In this document: in pieces, positions 1 through 7,841 of the stretch
Numbering within the stretch: position 1 is the first letter of the stretch
How the letters are laid out: every line of letters begins with the position of its first letter
DNA from: JAXLVB01 sp046329195
Lineage (GTDB): Bacteria; Bacteroidota; Bacteroidia; Cytophagales; Spirosomataceae
DNA: 64,000 nucleotides
Direction: 5' to 3'
NCBI GenBank assembly: GCA_046329195.1
Contig: JAXLVB010000002.1
Span: forward strand, 1,426,001 to 1,490,000
The notes under the pieces: model-generated
Told to the model about the DNA's origin: nothing
The model's input: the letters and a program-made list of their open reading frames with translations, nothing else
Databases searched by the model: none
Made by a program: the position numbers and the translations under genes

Positions 1-957
1 AGCGGCTTCAAAAGCCTGATTCCACCAGCTACAACCTTCCAACAAAGCCGAGCGAATCGGCTCGGGGGTAGCATTGTCCAAATAATAGACAATGGGCTTA
101 ACTGGTTCTGAAACTTTTGCTTTAGGGTCTTTTTTCTGTAAACGGTGACGGATGATAAAGTGCTTGTCAATTGGCTCGGCTACGGGCGTGGCATAATCAT
201 AATAACTGGTAGAAATAAAGCTACTTCGAGGATCAAACAAGCGAGGTTTGTACTGATTATCAGGCAATTGAACAAAACTCTGATGAATTCGCAAGGTGAT
301 GGCCTCGGTAGATGGCGTTACCGAACTTACAAAATTACCTGCATCGTCACCTCCCACAAAGGTTAGGGTAGCTTCAAATTCGGTGTTTTGAGGAAAGTTT
401 TTGGTACGAGGCAAGTACATGGCCGAACGAGTAGCGTCGAGACGGTAAGTCCCTTGCCGCATACCTTTGATGCGGTCGGCTACTTTCATGGCATCTCGTA
501 ACAAAAACTCAGTGGCATCGACCAATACTCTACCATTCTCTTCGGCATCTACCGTGAATCCCCACAACGTAGAACTGGCAAACGAAGTTTGAACTGCACG
601 TTTTTCATTAGCATCGTTGGTGAGGGCACGGTAGCGCAAGTTGGGTTGCACCATCATCACTTTTTTACCAACTCTGTTGAAGTACACGATTTTTTCGTCG
701 CCAAGCAAGCCTCTGTCCAGGCCAATATCATTGGACCCAAGCCCAGCTGGTAGAGAAGTAATGTAAAGAAGTTCATCATTTAAGCGTGGAATTTCGAGAT
801 AAACTTTACCGTTAGTCTCGTCCCACCAAAAATTCATAAATCCTTCATACTTAGTAAAATTTGCTACTTTTTCGGTGATGGTTGGAATTTTTTGGGCATA
901 AGTGTTGTAACTTATACATAAAACCATGAAAAAGATAGAGATACGGCGCATAAGCAT
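1..957 (-). CDS. Zinc-dependent metalloprotease, DUF5117/DUF5118 type (5' part; 3' end outside window)
   Basis: The minus-strand frame stays open from an ATG at 957 (alternative ATG at 951) to the window edge, giving the first 319 codons; no stop is reached, so the gene is partial. The N-terminus (MLMRRISIFFMVLC...YAQK) is a signal peptide. What follows, with phrases such as FWWDETNGKVYLEIP, GLGSNDIGLDRG and SWWNQAFEAA, matches my memory of the large secreted Bacteroidota metalloproteases that carry DUF5118 and DUF5117 ahead of an HExxH domain. The HExxH itself would lie beyond the left edge, so peptidase activity is inferred from the family. Divergent from the EamA exporter with a very short gap. 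Confidence 0.8.
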   Translation of the reverse strand, partial: MLMRRISIFFMVLCISYNTYAQKIPTITEKVANFTKYEGFMNFWWDETNGKVYLEIPRLNDELLYITSLPAGLGSNDIGLDRGLLGDEKIVYFNRVGKKVMMVQPNLRYRALTNDANEKRAVQTSFASSTLWGFTVDAEENGRVLVDATEFLLRDAMKVADRIKGMRQGTYRLDATRSAMYLPRTKNFPQNTEFEATLTFVGGDDAGNFVSSVTPSTEAITLRIHQSFVQLPDNQYKPRLFDPRSSFISTSYYDYATPVAEPIDKHFIIRHRLQKKDPKAKVSEPVKPIVYYLDNATPEPIRSALLEGCSWWNQAFEAA

Positions 958-1035
958 TGGTAGTTTGGTGAATAAAAAATGAAGAGAATGCCCGAATCTA
1001 CAAAATTTCCATTAATACCAGCCATGCCTGCGATA

Positions 1036-1992
1036 ATGTCTAAAAGTTCGATTACTTCTGTCAAAAATTTAACGACCAATCCTTCCAATAATGCCAAAAT
1101 TTGGGCAGGTTTAATAACCCTCTATTTTATATGGGGAAGCACCTATCTAGCCATTCGATTTGTTGTAGAGAGTGTCCCACCTATGCTGGTATCAGGTATG
1201 CGTACTACCTTGGCTGGGTTGATTTTGTATAGTTTTGGTCGTTTTTTAGGAAGACATTATACCAAACCCCAACGTAGCCACTGGAAAACCGCTGCCATCA
1301 CAGGTCTGCTCATGATTACAGTCGGGAATGGTGCCATTACCTTAGCGGCTCGCTTGGTTCCTTCCAGTTTTTCAGCCCTATTTGGGGCATTGGTTCCTGT
1401 TATCATGACGCTATTGGTGTGGTATTTCACTAAAAAACGACCCAATTCTTTGATTTTTTTTGGATGCTTGCTTGGCATCACTGGAGTGAGTTTATTGATG
1501 AGTCTCAATCATTTAGCCCTCAAGGGTCAAGAAGCCAATTTGGGCTGGGGCATTGTACTGCTTCTTCTCGGAAACTTAGGTTGGAGTTTGGGCGTATTAT
1601 TGACTTCGAGAGCGCATGTGACGTTATCGCCAGCTACCATGTCTGGAATGCAGCTAATGATTGGTGGTGCTGTCTCTTTATTGATTAGCACCTGCCTAGG
1701 CGAACTTTCATTGGTTCATGTCGAAAGCATTACCCTTAAATCCATTCTTTCCTTTTTGTATTTGCTTTCGTTTGGTTCGTTATTAGGATTTTCGGTGTTT
1801 GGATGGCTTACTCAAAACGCCGACCCCACGTTAGTAGCAACCTACACTTACGTAAACCCCTTAGTTGCACTTACGTTGGGGTTTCTGTTGGCGGGCGAGT
1901 CGCTGAATCCTCTGATGTTGGCCGCTGCTTTTTTGATTGTGGGTGCAGTGGTATTGATTACGAGAGGGAAGCGGGAAACCAATGATTCTTAG
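1036..1992 (+). CDS. EamA-family drug/metabolite exporter (YedA-like)
   Basis: Inner-membrane transporter of the DMT superfamily. Two EamA repeats are visible, with about ten hydrophobic segments; the first begins IWAGLITLYFIWGSTYLAIR, typical of the YedA branch, and the second repeat ends in the usual NPLVALTLGF...GESL...LIVGAVVLI pattern. The substrate cannot be told; relatives export amino acids or other metabolites. The frame is open from an ATG at 979, but that would sit about 20 bp from the divergent metalloprotease start and add a non-family N-terminus, so I prefer ATG 1036 (1024 is also possible). It converges on the hydrolase gene with only 10 bp between the stops. Confidence 0.85.
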   Translation: MSKSSITSVKNLTTNPSNNAKIWAGLITLYFIWGSTYLAIRFVVESVPPMLVSGMRTTLAGLILYSFGRFLGRHYTKPQRSHWKTAAITGLLMITVGNGAITLAARLVPSSFSALFGALVPVIMTLLVWYFTKKRPNSLIFFGCLLGITGVSLLMSLNHLALKGQEANLGWGIVLLLLGNLGWSLGVLLTSRAHVTLSPATMSGMQLMIGGAVSLLISTCLGELSLVHVESITLKSILSFLYLLSFGSLLGFSVFGWLTQNADPTLVATYTYVNPLVALTLGFLLAGESLNPLMLAAAFLIVGAVVLITRGKRETNDS

Positions 1993-2002
1993 GGGGGAAT
2001 AA

Positions 2003-2863
2003 TCACAATTCCCAATCAATCCAATTAGGCTTTTTGTAAGAATGGGTAAAGAAATGTTGCACTTTTGCATTGAACTCATTTCGATACCGATGCACTACGC
2101 CATGCCCAGCTTCGGGGAAAATCCAGAGATAAGCTTGCGGAATATTCTCAAAGATTTGTAAGGTATGAGCAGGTTTGATGACGTCAAAATCGCCCCCCAT
2201 AACGAGCACGGGGCATTTGATTTTGTGTAAATCGGTCAAGGGAATATTAGGCTCTACTTCCATCATGTGCAACAGTTTGATGGTATTTTTTGTAACAGCG
2301 TCTTGTGGAGCAGAGCGCAATTTAGTCAGCTCTTCTGAAATCATTTTAACCCCTGCTGGGTCTAATACTGAGGCGTCAGATATTAGGTTAGCTCCTGTAA
2401 TCGCCATTTTTTTCACTTTCTGAGGATGTCGGATAGCCAACAGCAATCCATTAATACCGCCATCGCTCCAGCCAATCACATAAGCTGAGTCTATTTTTAA
2501 ATGCGTGAGTAAGGCATCAAAATCGTCGGCCATCATTTCGTACTTCAGTACGCTACTGGTATCCACCGATTTACCTTGCGCTCGGCTATCTACTGCTATT
2601 ACTTTGTAATGTTTTGCAAAATAAGGGATTTGGTAGCGGTAATCTCTAATAGAACCGCCGTTACCATGAATCAAGAGCAAAGGTTGCCCTTGACCGTACG
2701 TTTCGTAATAGAGTTTGATGCCACGGGTAGCAACATAGCGACCTGTTTTGGGATTATTGCCGTAGTTAACAGTAGGTTTTGTTTTCTTTGTCGTTTGGGC
2801 AGAGCCGACTAAAGAAAGAAGCGCCAATAACAAAATCAAAAAGCGGCTATGAAGTTTTTGCAT
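2003..2863 (-). CDS. Secreted alpha/beta hydrolase
   Basis: 286 residues with a clear signal peptide (MQKLHSRFLILLLALLSLVGSAQ). The alpha/beta-hydrolase core is complete: oxyanion region LLLIHGNGGS, nucleophile elbow GWSDGG (serine after Trp), a late Asp in GGDFDVIKP and the catalytic His in EAGHGVV. These suit a periplasmic esterase, lipase or C-C hydrolase; the actual substrate cannot be inferred. The gene stands alone, facing the EamA exporter, and its upstream region leads into the intergenic stretch that also carries the putative regulator site for the kinase gene. Confidence 0.85.
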   Translation of the reverse strand: MQKLHSRFLILLLALLSLVGSAQTTKKTKPTVNYGNNPKTGRYVATRGIKLYYETYGQGQPLLLIHGNGGSIRDYRYQIPYFAKHYKVIAVDSRAQGKSVDTSSVLKYEMMADDFDALLTHLKIDSAYVIGWSDGGINGLLLAIRHPQKVKKMAITGANLISDASVLDPAGVKMISEELTKLRSAPQDAVTKNTIKLLHMMEVEPNIPLTDLHKIKCPVLVMGGDFDVIKPAHTLQIFENIPQAYLWIFPEAGHGVVHRYRNEFNAKVQHFFTHSYKKPNWIDWEL

Positions 2864-3284
2864 GATTTGAGGTGGAGAAGCATTGGTTAATTCGCATAGG
2901 CAAATTAGGAATTTAATTTATTGTTTTCAAGAAATAATTATTATGCTACTTAGTACTTGTCGTTGCACCTCTTTATCTATCCCAAACTACTAAAATTGGG
3001 GATGGTAGCCTCAAAAACAATTGTCTAAATTTGTCATGCTATCCAACAACTTGTCAATCATATTTTTTCTCCGACATCTATAGTGTTATTTTGTTTGCAT
3101 AGTATGTATCTCTGTCGGGTTGGATCAATGTGTCCGCCAAAATCCAATCTGCCAATGTGTACCCGTTACTATTTGCTATGAATTTACTACTTCATATCAA
3201 CGATTTGCTATGGATAAAAGGTACTCTTACAGATGTGGACGTTTAGATAATTTATGTTTACCTTGTAATACAAACCTGCTCAAC
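2864..3284. other. Intergenic region between hydrolase and histidine kinase
   Basis: About 420 bp without a convincing gene. A plus-strand frame is open from a TTG at 3120 into the kinase, but its translation is unlike any kinase N-terminus and precedes a good signal peptide starting at 3285, so I read it as leader DNA. The region must hold divergent promoters, and it contains the imperfect dyad described separately at 2986-3006. Confidence 0.6.
2986..3006. promoter_or_regulatory. Candidate response-regulator box 1 (upstream of the kinase gene)
   Basis: A 21-bp element, ACTAC, two variable bases, then AAATTGGGGAT and GGT, aligns without gaps with the element at 5795-5815 at 18 of 21 positions. 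The second copy is an imperfect dyad (CCCAA-A-TTGGG core with ACTA/TAGT flanks), which is what a dimeric LuxR-type regulator would bind. It lies about 280 bp before the kinase start. Assignment to the regulator encoded at 5157-5792 is inference. Confidence 0.5.
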
Positions 3285-5147
3285 ATGCAATCTCTGCTCA
3301 TTTTGCTACTTATAGGATTATGGACACCTCTTTGGAGTCAGCATGTACTCACTATTACCGATGCCCAAAAAGCCAATCCCATTGCACCTTATGCTTATGT
3401 GTATAGAGACAAGACAAAGCAACTCACCTACGACCAAATAGCACGATTTCCATTGGACTCTTTCCAACGGTTAAACCAACAAGAAATTGTTCAATTTGGT
3501 TATTTCTATGATAAAATCTGGTTGCGGTTTGATCTGAAAAATAAAACAAATGAAGAACTCTACCTCATTCACAGTCATCGAATATTTCATCGAATTGAAG
3601 TCATCGTCATAGATGTAAAAGGGGAACAACGGGCCTTTCAGGCAGGAGAAAAAGCCCCAGCTTTATATCAACAAGTATTGACAAGACCCCCCATTTTTCC
3701 AATCGGTAATAACCCCAAAGTTGTCTATCTCTCGATTGTATCAGGAAATGCCTACGGCGATTATATACACATCAGCAACTTAGAACAAGCAATCGCTTTT
3801 CAAAAAAACAATGCAACTTGGCAAAGTTTTTCGTTGGGTATTTTTGTACTCGTATTTATCTATGCGTTTATTTTTGCCATTCGCCTGCGGGATTCCCTGA
3901 TTGGCTGGTATGCGTTGTTGATGCTGAGTATTATTTTATTCTACGTTGATTTTTACAGATTTCTACCCATCAGAAACTACTTCAATCCATCATTTATTTA
4001 TCTGCTTTGCTGGTCGCTTTTTCACGTTTATTTTCTCAACCTGCGTGCCTATTCTAAAAGTCTTTATTGGGCTATTTTAGGCTTCAATGGGTTATTCTAT
4101 GCCAATTCAGCCATTACTCAGCTCGTTCGATTGGCTGAACCTACTTTCGTTTCTCCGCTTTTTCGTCTACTTCTTTGGCTCAAAGTTGACTGGGGAGGAT
4201 TTATTTTGTTTGTGCTGTTTCTTTTGTTGGGGAGTCTAATTTACGTGGCCGTCAAAAACCTAAGGCAAGTTTGGCTGTATGCCATTGCGTTTAGCATCAG
4301 CCTTACTTCCATGATTATCAGTATGTTTGCGCTCTACAACATTGCGTGGTTGCCTTTTCTTCCTTACAATAATTTTTTTGTACCAGGCACCTTGATTGAA
4401 ATCATCATGCTGGGTTTTATCCTTGCAGAGCGTGCCAACAGACACAAAAAAGAACAAACCCAAACCCAACAGCAACTCATCGTCCAACTACAAGAAAACC
4501 TACTCCAACAAAATAAACTGCTCCAAATCCGTGACGAAATCGCCCGTGACCTGCACGACGAAGTGGGCGCAACGCTCACGGGTATTGCCACCTCGGCCAA
4601 AGTAGTTCAAAAGAAAATAGACAGCCAACAGTATGAACTTAAAGCTGTGTTGGGACAAATGAAAAACGATTCGGAAGAAGCCATTCACACCATCAGAGAC
4701 ACCATTTGGGCTTTGAACCCCGATAACGATGCCCCCGAAAAACTCATCGAAAAAATGAAAGCCACAGGTTTTAAACTGCTTATGCCCCATGACATTGTTT
4801 TTGCGTTTGAGAACGAAGTACCTGTCAATCAACTACCTGCTTTTTCGATGGAACAGCGGCGCAACTTGTATTTGGTTTATAAAGAAGCTCTGCACAACGT
4901 AGCCAAGCACAGCGAAGCCACCCATGCTCAGGTACGGATTTATCTACAAAATGAGACGTTCCACATTCGTATTTCGGATGATGGCAAGGGCTTTGATTGC
5001 GCTACAAAGACCGAAGGTAATGGTCTGAAAAATTTTCAGAAACGGGCCAAGGAAGGCGGTTTTGAAGTGAAAGTTCATTCCGACCAAAACACCGGTACCG
5101 AAGTAACCCTATTGATTTCAGTTTTAGATTCTCTTTATCCATTATAA
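3285..5147 (+). CDS. 7TMR-DISM sensor histidine kinase
   Basis: 620 residues from ATG 3285, chosen because MQSLLILLLIGLWTPLWSQ is a good signal peptide. Order of parts: periplasmic 7TMR-DISM extracellular domain (about 20-170), seven membrane helices (about 180-380), a coiled linker rich in Gln, then a HisKA_3 dimerisation/phosphoacceptor segment with His424 in RDLHDEVGA and a HATPase domain with N-box Asn538 (EALHNVAKH) and G-box DDGKGFD near 565. This is the NarX/DesK-type cytoplasmic kinase layout, known to pair with LuxR-type regulators, and just such a regulator starts 9 bp after the stop. The ligand sensed is unknown; DISM domains often bind carbohydrates or other small molecules. Confidence 0.92.
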   Translation: MQSLLILLLIGLWTPLWSQHVLTITDAQKANPIAPYAYVYRDKTKQLTYDQIARFPLDSFQRLNQQEIVQFGYFYDKIWLRFDLKNKTNEELYLIHSHRIFHRIEVIVIDVKGEQRAFQAGEKAPALYQQVLTRPPIFPIGNNPKVVYLSIVSGNAYGDYIHISNLEQAIAFQKNNATWQSFSLGIFVLVFIYAFIFAIRLRDSLIGWYALLMLSIILFYVDFYRFLPIRNYFNPSFIYLLCWSLFHVYFLNLRAYSKSLYWAILGFNGLFYANSAITQLVRLAEPTFVSPLFRLLLWLKVDWGGFILFVLFLLLGSLIYVAVKNLRQVWLYAIAFSISLTSMIISMFALYNIAWLPFLPYNNFFVPGTLIEIIMLGFILAERANRHKKEQTQTQQQLIVQLQENLLQQNKLLQIRDEIARDLHDEVGATLTGIATSAKVVQKKIDSQQYELKAVLGQMKNDSEEAIHTIRDTIWALNPDNDAPEKLIEKMKATGFKLLMPHDIVFAFENEVPVNQLPAFSMEQRRNLYLVYKEALHNVAKHSEATHAQVRIYLQNETFHIRISDDGKGFDCATKTEGNGLKNFQKRAKEGGFEVKVHSDQNTGTEVTLLISVLDSLYPL

Positions 5148-5156
5148 CCCTACCTC

Positions 5157-5792
5157 ATGATTAGTCTCGTCATTTTTGAAGATAATAAAGCCTTACGTCA
5201 GAGCCTTTCGCTGTATTTCAATAATACCGACGGCGTTTATTTGGCGGGGGCTTACGAAGATGCCAACGAAGCCGTCGCCAAAATCCGTAAGCACCGCCCC
5301 GACGTGGTACTGATGGATATTCAGATGCCAGGGCTGTCGGGTATCGAAGCTATGCAACGCATCAAAGCAGCCTATCCTAACACCAAAGTGCTGATTCACA
5401 CCATTTTCGAGGACGACCACCGCATCTTTTCAGCGGTTTGCGGCGGTGCTTCGGGCTACGTACTCAAAAGTCCCGACCCCGACGATGTACTTCAAGCCAT
5501 TCAAGATGTGTATCAAGGAGGCGCCCACATGTCACCAGCCATTGCGCTCAGAGTGATGCAGATGTTTCAGAGTCAGTTTGTGCAGTCGCAACCTACTTAT
5601 GTAGAACTGACGGGCAGAGAGCGTGAAGTACTGAGTTGTTTGGTCAAAGGTATGAGCTACAAGATGATAGCCGATGCGTGTAATTTAAGCTTCCACACAG
5701 TACACTACCACATCAAGCACATTTACGAAAAACTCCACGTCAATTCAGCCCCCGAGGCCGTGGTGAAGGCCATTGAGCAAAAGTTGGTTTAA
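5157..5792 (+). CDS. LuxR/NarL-family response regulator
   Basis: 211 residues. The N-terminal receiver domain has the acidic pair at Glu8/Asp9, the phospho-acceptor Asp54 (VVLMDIQMPG) and the conserved Lys in YVLKSPDPDD. The C-terminal GerE/LuxR helix-turn-helix spans about 145-205 (LTGREREVLSCLVKGMSYK...HTVHYHIKHIYEKL). It is co-transcribed with the kinase, with 9 bp between them, so the two form a cognate pair. A DNA box repeated before the kinase and again just after this gene suggests autoregulation and control of the genes at 5874-7717. Confidence 0.93.
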   Translation: MISLVIFEDNKALRQSLSLYFNNTDGVYLAGAYEDANEAVAKIRKHRPDVVLMDIQMPGLSGIEAMQRIKAAYPNTKVLIHTIFEDDHRIFSAVCGGASGYVLKSPDPDDVLQAIQDVYQGGAHMSPAIALRVMQMFQSQFVQSQPTYVELTGREREVLSCLVKGMSYKMIADACNLSFHTVHYHIKHIYEKLHVNSAPEAVVKAIEQKLV

Positions 5793-5794
5793 AA

Positions 5795-5815
5795 ACTACC
5801 CAAATTGGGGATAGT
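5795..5815. promoter_or_regulatory. Candidate response-regulator box 2 (upstream of the NTF2-like gene)
   Basis: Imperfect palindrome ACTACCC-AAATT-GGGGATAGT starting 3 bp after the regulator stop and ending 58 bp before the ATG at 5874. The core CCCAA-A-TTGGG is a perfect dyad and the ACTA/TAGT ends extend it with one base of slippage. Matches box 1 at 2986-3006 in 18 of 21 positions. Binding by the adjacent LuxR-type regulator is inferred. Confidence 0.55.
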
Positions 5816-5873
5816 GAGGTTTAGGACAATGATAGACCTTTGTCTCAATCATTTACTAAACTTTATTACTTCA

Positions 5874-6299
5874 ATGAAAACCTTACCAGTAAAAGTTGCT
5901 TTTCTTACCATCCTATTTATGAGTATTTGCTCGGTCAGTTTTGCCCAAAAAGACAACACGGATGATCCCGAAAAAGTACTTCAACTATTTGTCACCGAAT
6001 ACAACGCTGACCCTCACCGTTTTTTCGACAGTCGAATTCCAACTGATTTTAGATATACCAACTCCAAAGGTTTGTTTTCGTATAGAGAATCTGTGGTAAA
6101 AGGAGCCGAAGGGCGAAAAAGCACTACTAGCGAGGTGGCTAATCTCAAATTTTTTAAGGCAGGGGATTTGATTGTAGCCAGCGGTATCCATACGTTTGAA
6201 GGATATCCAGTGGCATTTACTTATACCCTCCAAAAGCAAAACGGCAGATGGATGTTTGCGGCCTCGCATCATTCCACAGTTGAAGCTGCTAAAAAGTAA
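5874..6299 (+). CDS. Secreted NTF2-like (SnoaL/DUF4440) protein
   Basis: 141 residues from ATG 5874. The frame is open further upstream to 5805, but MKTLPVKVAFLTILFMSICS...FAQ is a clear signal peptide and fixes the start. The mature part (DPEKVLQLFVTEYNAD..., DFRYTNSKGLFSYRESVVKG, FTYTLQKQNGRWMFAASHHST) has the alternating strand pattern and terminal W.FAASHHS motif of DUF4440/SnoaL-like NTF2 folds, which act as small ligand-binding or isomerase-like proteins. Function here is unknown. It is 41 bp ahead of the FAD oxidase, so both probably share a transcript starting at the palindromic box. Confidence 0.75.
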   Translation: MKTLPVKVAFLTILFMSICSVSFAQKDNTDDPEKVLQLFVTEYNADPHRFFDSRIPTDFRYTNSKGLFSYRESVVKGAEGRKSTTSEVANLKFFKAGDLIVASGIHTFEGYPVAFTYTLQKQNGRWMFAASHHSTVEAAKK

Positions 6300-6340
6300 A
6301 GTCTTTTGTAGGTCAATCCTCCTTTTAAAGCTATTTTTCG

Positions 6341-7717
6341 ATGACACAGCAAACCACTCAACCATCTCTTACCGACGAGGTGATAACCCATTTTAAATCA
6401 ATCTTCAAAGGATCAGTACTCCAAGCCAATGATGAAGGTTATGACCAAGCCCGCACGGTCTGGAATGGCATGATTGACAAATATCCAGCTCTAATTGCCC
6501 GTTGTACCGATGCTGCCGACGTAGTCAGTGCAGTGCAATTTGCTCGTGCTCATAGCCTATTGGTGTCAGTACGGGGAGGTGGACACAACGTAGCGGGCAA
6601 CGCTGTCTGTGACGGCGGTCTTATGATTGACCTGTCGCTCATGAAAGGCATTGAAATAGACAAAGACCATAAAACTGCTCGTGCTGAGGCAGGTGTACTT
6701 TGGAGTGAATTGGACATGGCTACGCAAGCCTACGGACTGGCTACTACGGGTGGTGCAGTTTCGCATACAGGCATTGCTGGGCTTACCTTAGGTGGAGGCT
6801 TAGGTTGGCTCATGGGCAAACATGGCCTGACTTGCGACAATCTCCTATCCGTCGAAATTGTAACGGCTAACGGTCAGTTGTTAACGGCCAATGAGCATAC
6901 AAATGAAGACTTGTTTTGGGCTGTTCGAGGAGGTGGTGGTAACTTTGGTATTGTTACCTCATTTACCTATCAACTTCACCCAGTAGGGCCTACTGTTTTG
7001 GGTGGAATGATTCTGTATCCAATGGAACAAGCGAAAGAAGTCTTACGTTTCTATCGAACCTTTGCCCGTAGTACGCCTGATGAATTGATGGTATTTGCCG
7101 CCTTTCTTACTACCCCAGACGGGTTACTTGTACTGGCTGTTTTAGCGGGCTGGTTTGGCCCATTATCAGAAGGAGAGCAAGCCCTAAAACCCCTCCGAAA
7201 CTTTGGTACACCATTAATTGATTTGATAGCCGAAGTACCTTATCTTCAACAACAAGCGATGTTTGATGCTGCTACGGTACATGGTTTGCACCGATATTGG
7301 CGCTCGGGTAATTTATCAGATATTGAAGATGAATTTATTGACATCATTATAGAGCAAGCGAATCAACGAACATCTCCTTTTTCTTTCATTCTATTTTATC
7401 ATATCAAGGGTGCTGCGGTTCGAGTCCATCCCAATAAAACGGCTTTTGGTCTGCGTGAAGACCAATGGGATTTAGACCTTGTAGCTCAATGGATAGAACC
7501 TTCAGAAAGTCAAACTCATATTGATTGGCTACGTAACGGTTGGAATGAAATAGAGCCTTTTACCAAAGGCGTGTATGTCAACCACTTAGGAGGCGAAGAC
7601 GAAGCCATTCGGGTGCGGTCGGCGTATGGCCCCAACTACGAGCGACTGGTAGCCCTAAAAACCAAATACGACCCTGATAACTTCTTCCGCCTCAACAACA
7701 ACATTGCCCCGAATTAA
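6341..7717 (+). CDS. FAD-linked oxidase, berberine-bridge-enzyme type
   Basis: 458 residues. The PCMH-type FAD-binding domain shows SVRGGGHNVAGN, where His82 is the usual 8-alpha-histidyl FAD attachment residue. The second attachment Cys found in bicovalent members is replaced here: the region reads GGAVSHTGIAGLTLGGG (Ser141-His142-Thr143), so FAD is probably singly linked. The C-terminus has the BBE segment YGPNYERLVALKTKYDP.NFF. Family members oxidise sugars, alkaloids or aryl alcohols using oxygen; the substrate here is unknown. No signal peptide, so cytoplasmic, unlike the NTF2-like protein upstream. Likely under control of the adjacent two-component system. Confidence 0.88.
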   Translation: MTQQTTQPSLTDEVITHFKSIFKGSVLQANDEGYDQARTVWNGMIDKYPALIARCTDAADVVSAVQFARAHSLLVSVRGGGHNVAGNAVCDGGLMIDLSLMKGIEIDKDHKTARAEAGVLWSELDMATQAYGLATTGGAVSHTGIAGLTLGGGLGWLMGKHGLTCDNLLSVEIVTANGQLLTANEHTNEDLFWAVRGGGGNFGIVTSFTYQLHPVGPTVLGGMILYPMEQAKEVLRFYRTFARSTPDELMVFAAFLTTPDGLLVLAVLAGWFGPLSEGEQALKPLRNFGTPLIDLIAEVPYLQQQAMFDAATVHGLHRYWRSGNLSDIEDEFIDIIIEQANQRTSPFSFILFYHIKGAAVRVHPNKTAFGLREDQWDLDLVAQWIEPSESQTHIDWLRNGWNEIEPFTKGVYVNHLGGEDEAIRVRSAYGPNYERLVALKTKYDPDNFFRLNNNIAPN

Positions 7718-7805
7718 AAAACAAGTTCTTCGTTGCTTCATTTAGCTAGCTTTTTAATTTACAGACTACAACCAACTGGGGACACTTGACGCACTCTCCT
7801 TAAAC

Positions 7806-7833
7806 AAAAAAGGCTGGTTTCCCAGCCTTTTTT
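7806..7833. terminator. Bidirectional rho-independent terminator
   Basis: Perfect 12-bp inverted repeat, A6-GGCTGG, loop TTTC, CCAGCC-T6, lying between two converging genes. It can serve the FAD oxidase on the plus strand and the S9 peptidase on the minus strand. Confidence 0.92.
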
Positions 7834-7841
7834 GTTGTGAA

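Noticed and set aside
3120..3284. N-terminal extension of the histidine kinase from TTG 3120
   Set aside because: The extra 55 residues are unlike kinase sequence and precede a good signal peptide at 3285.
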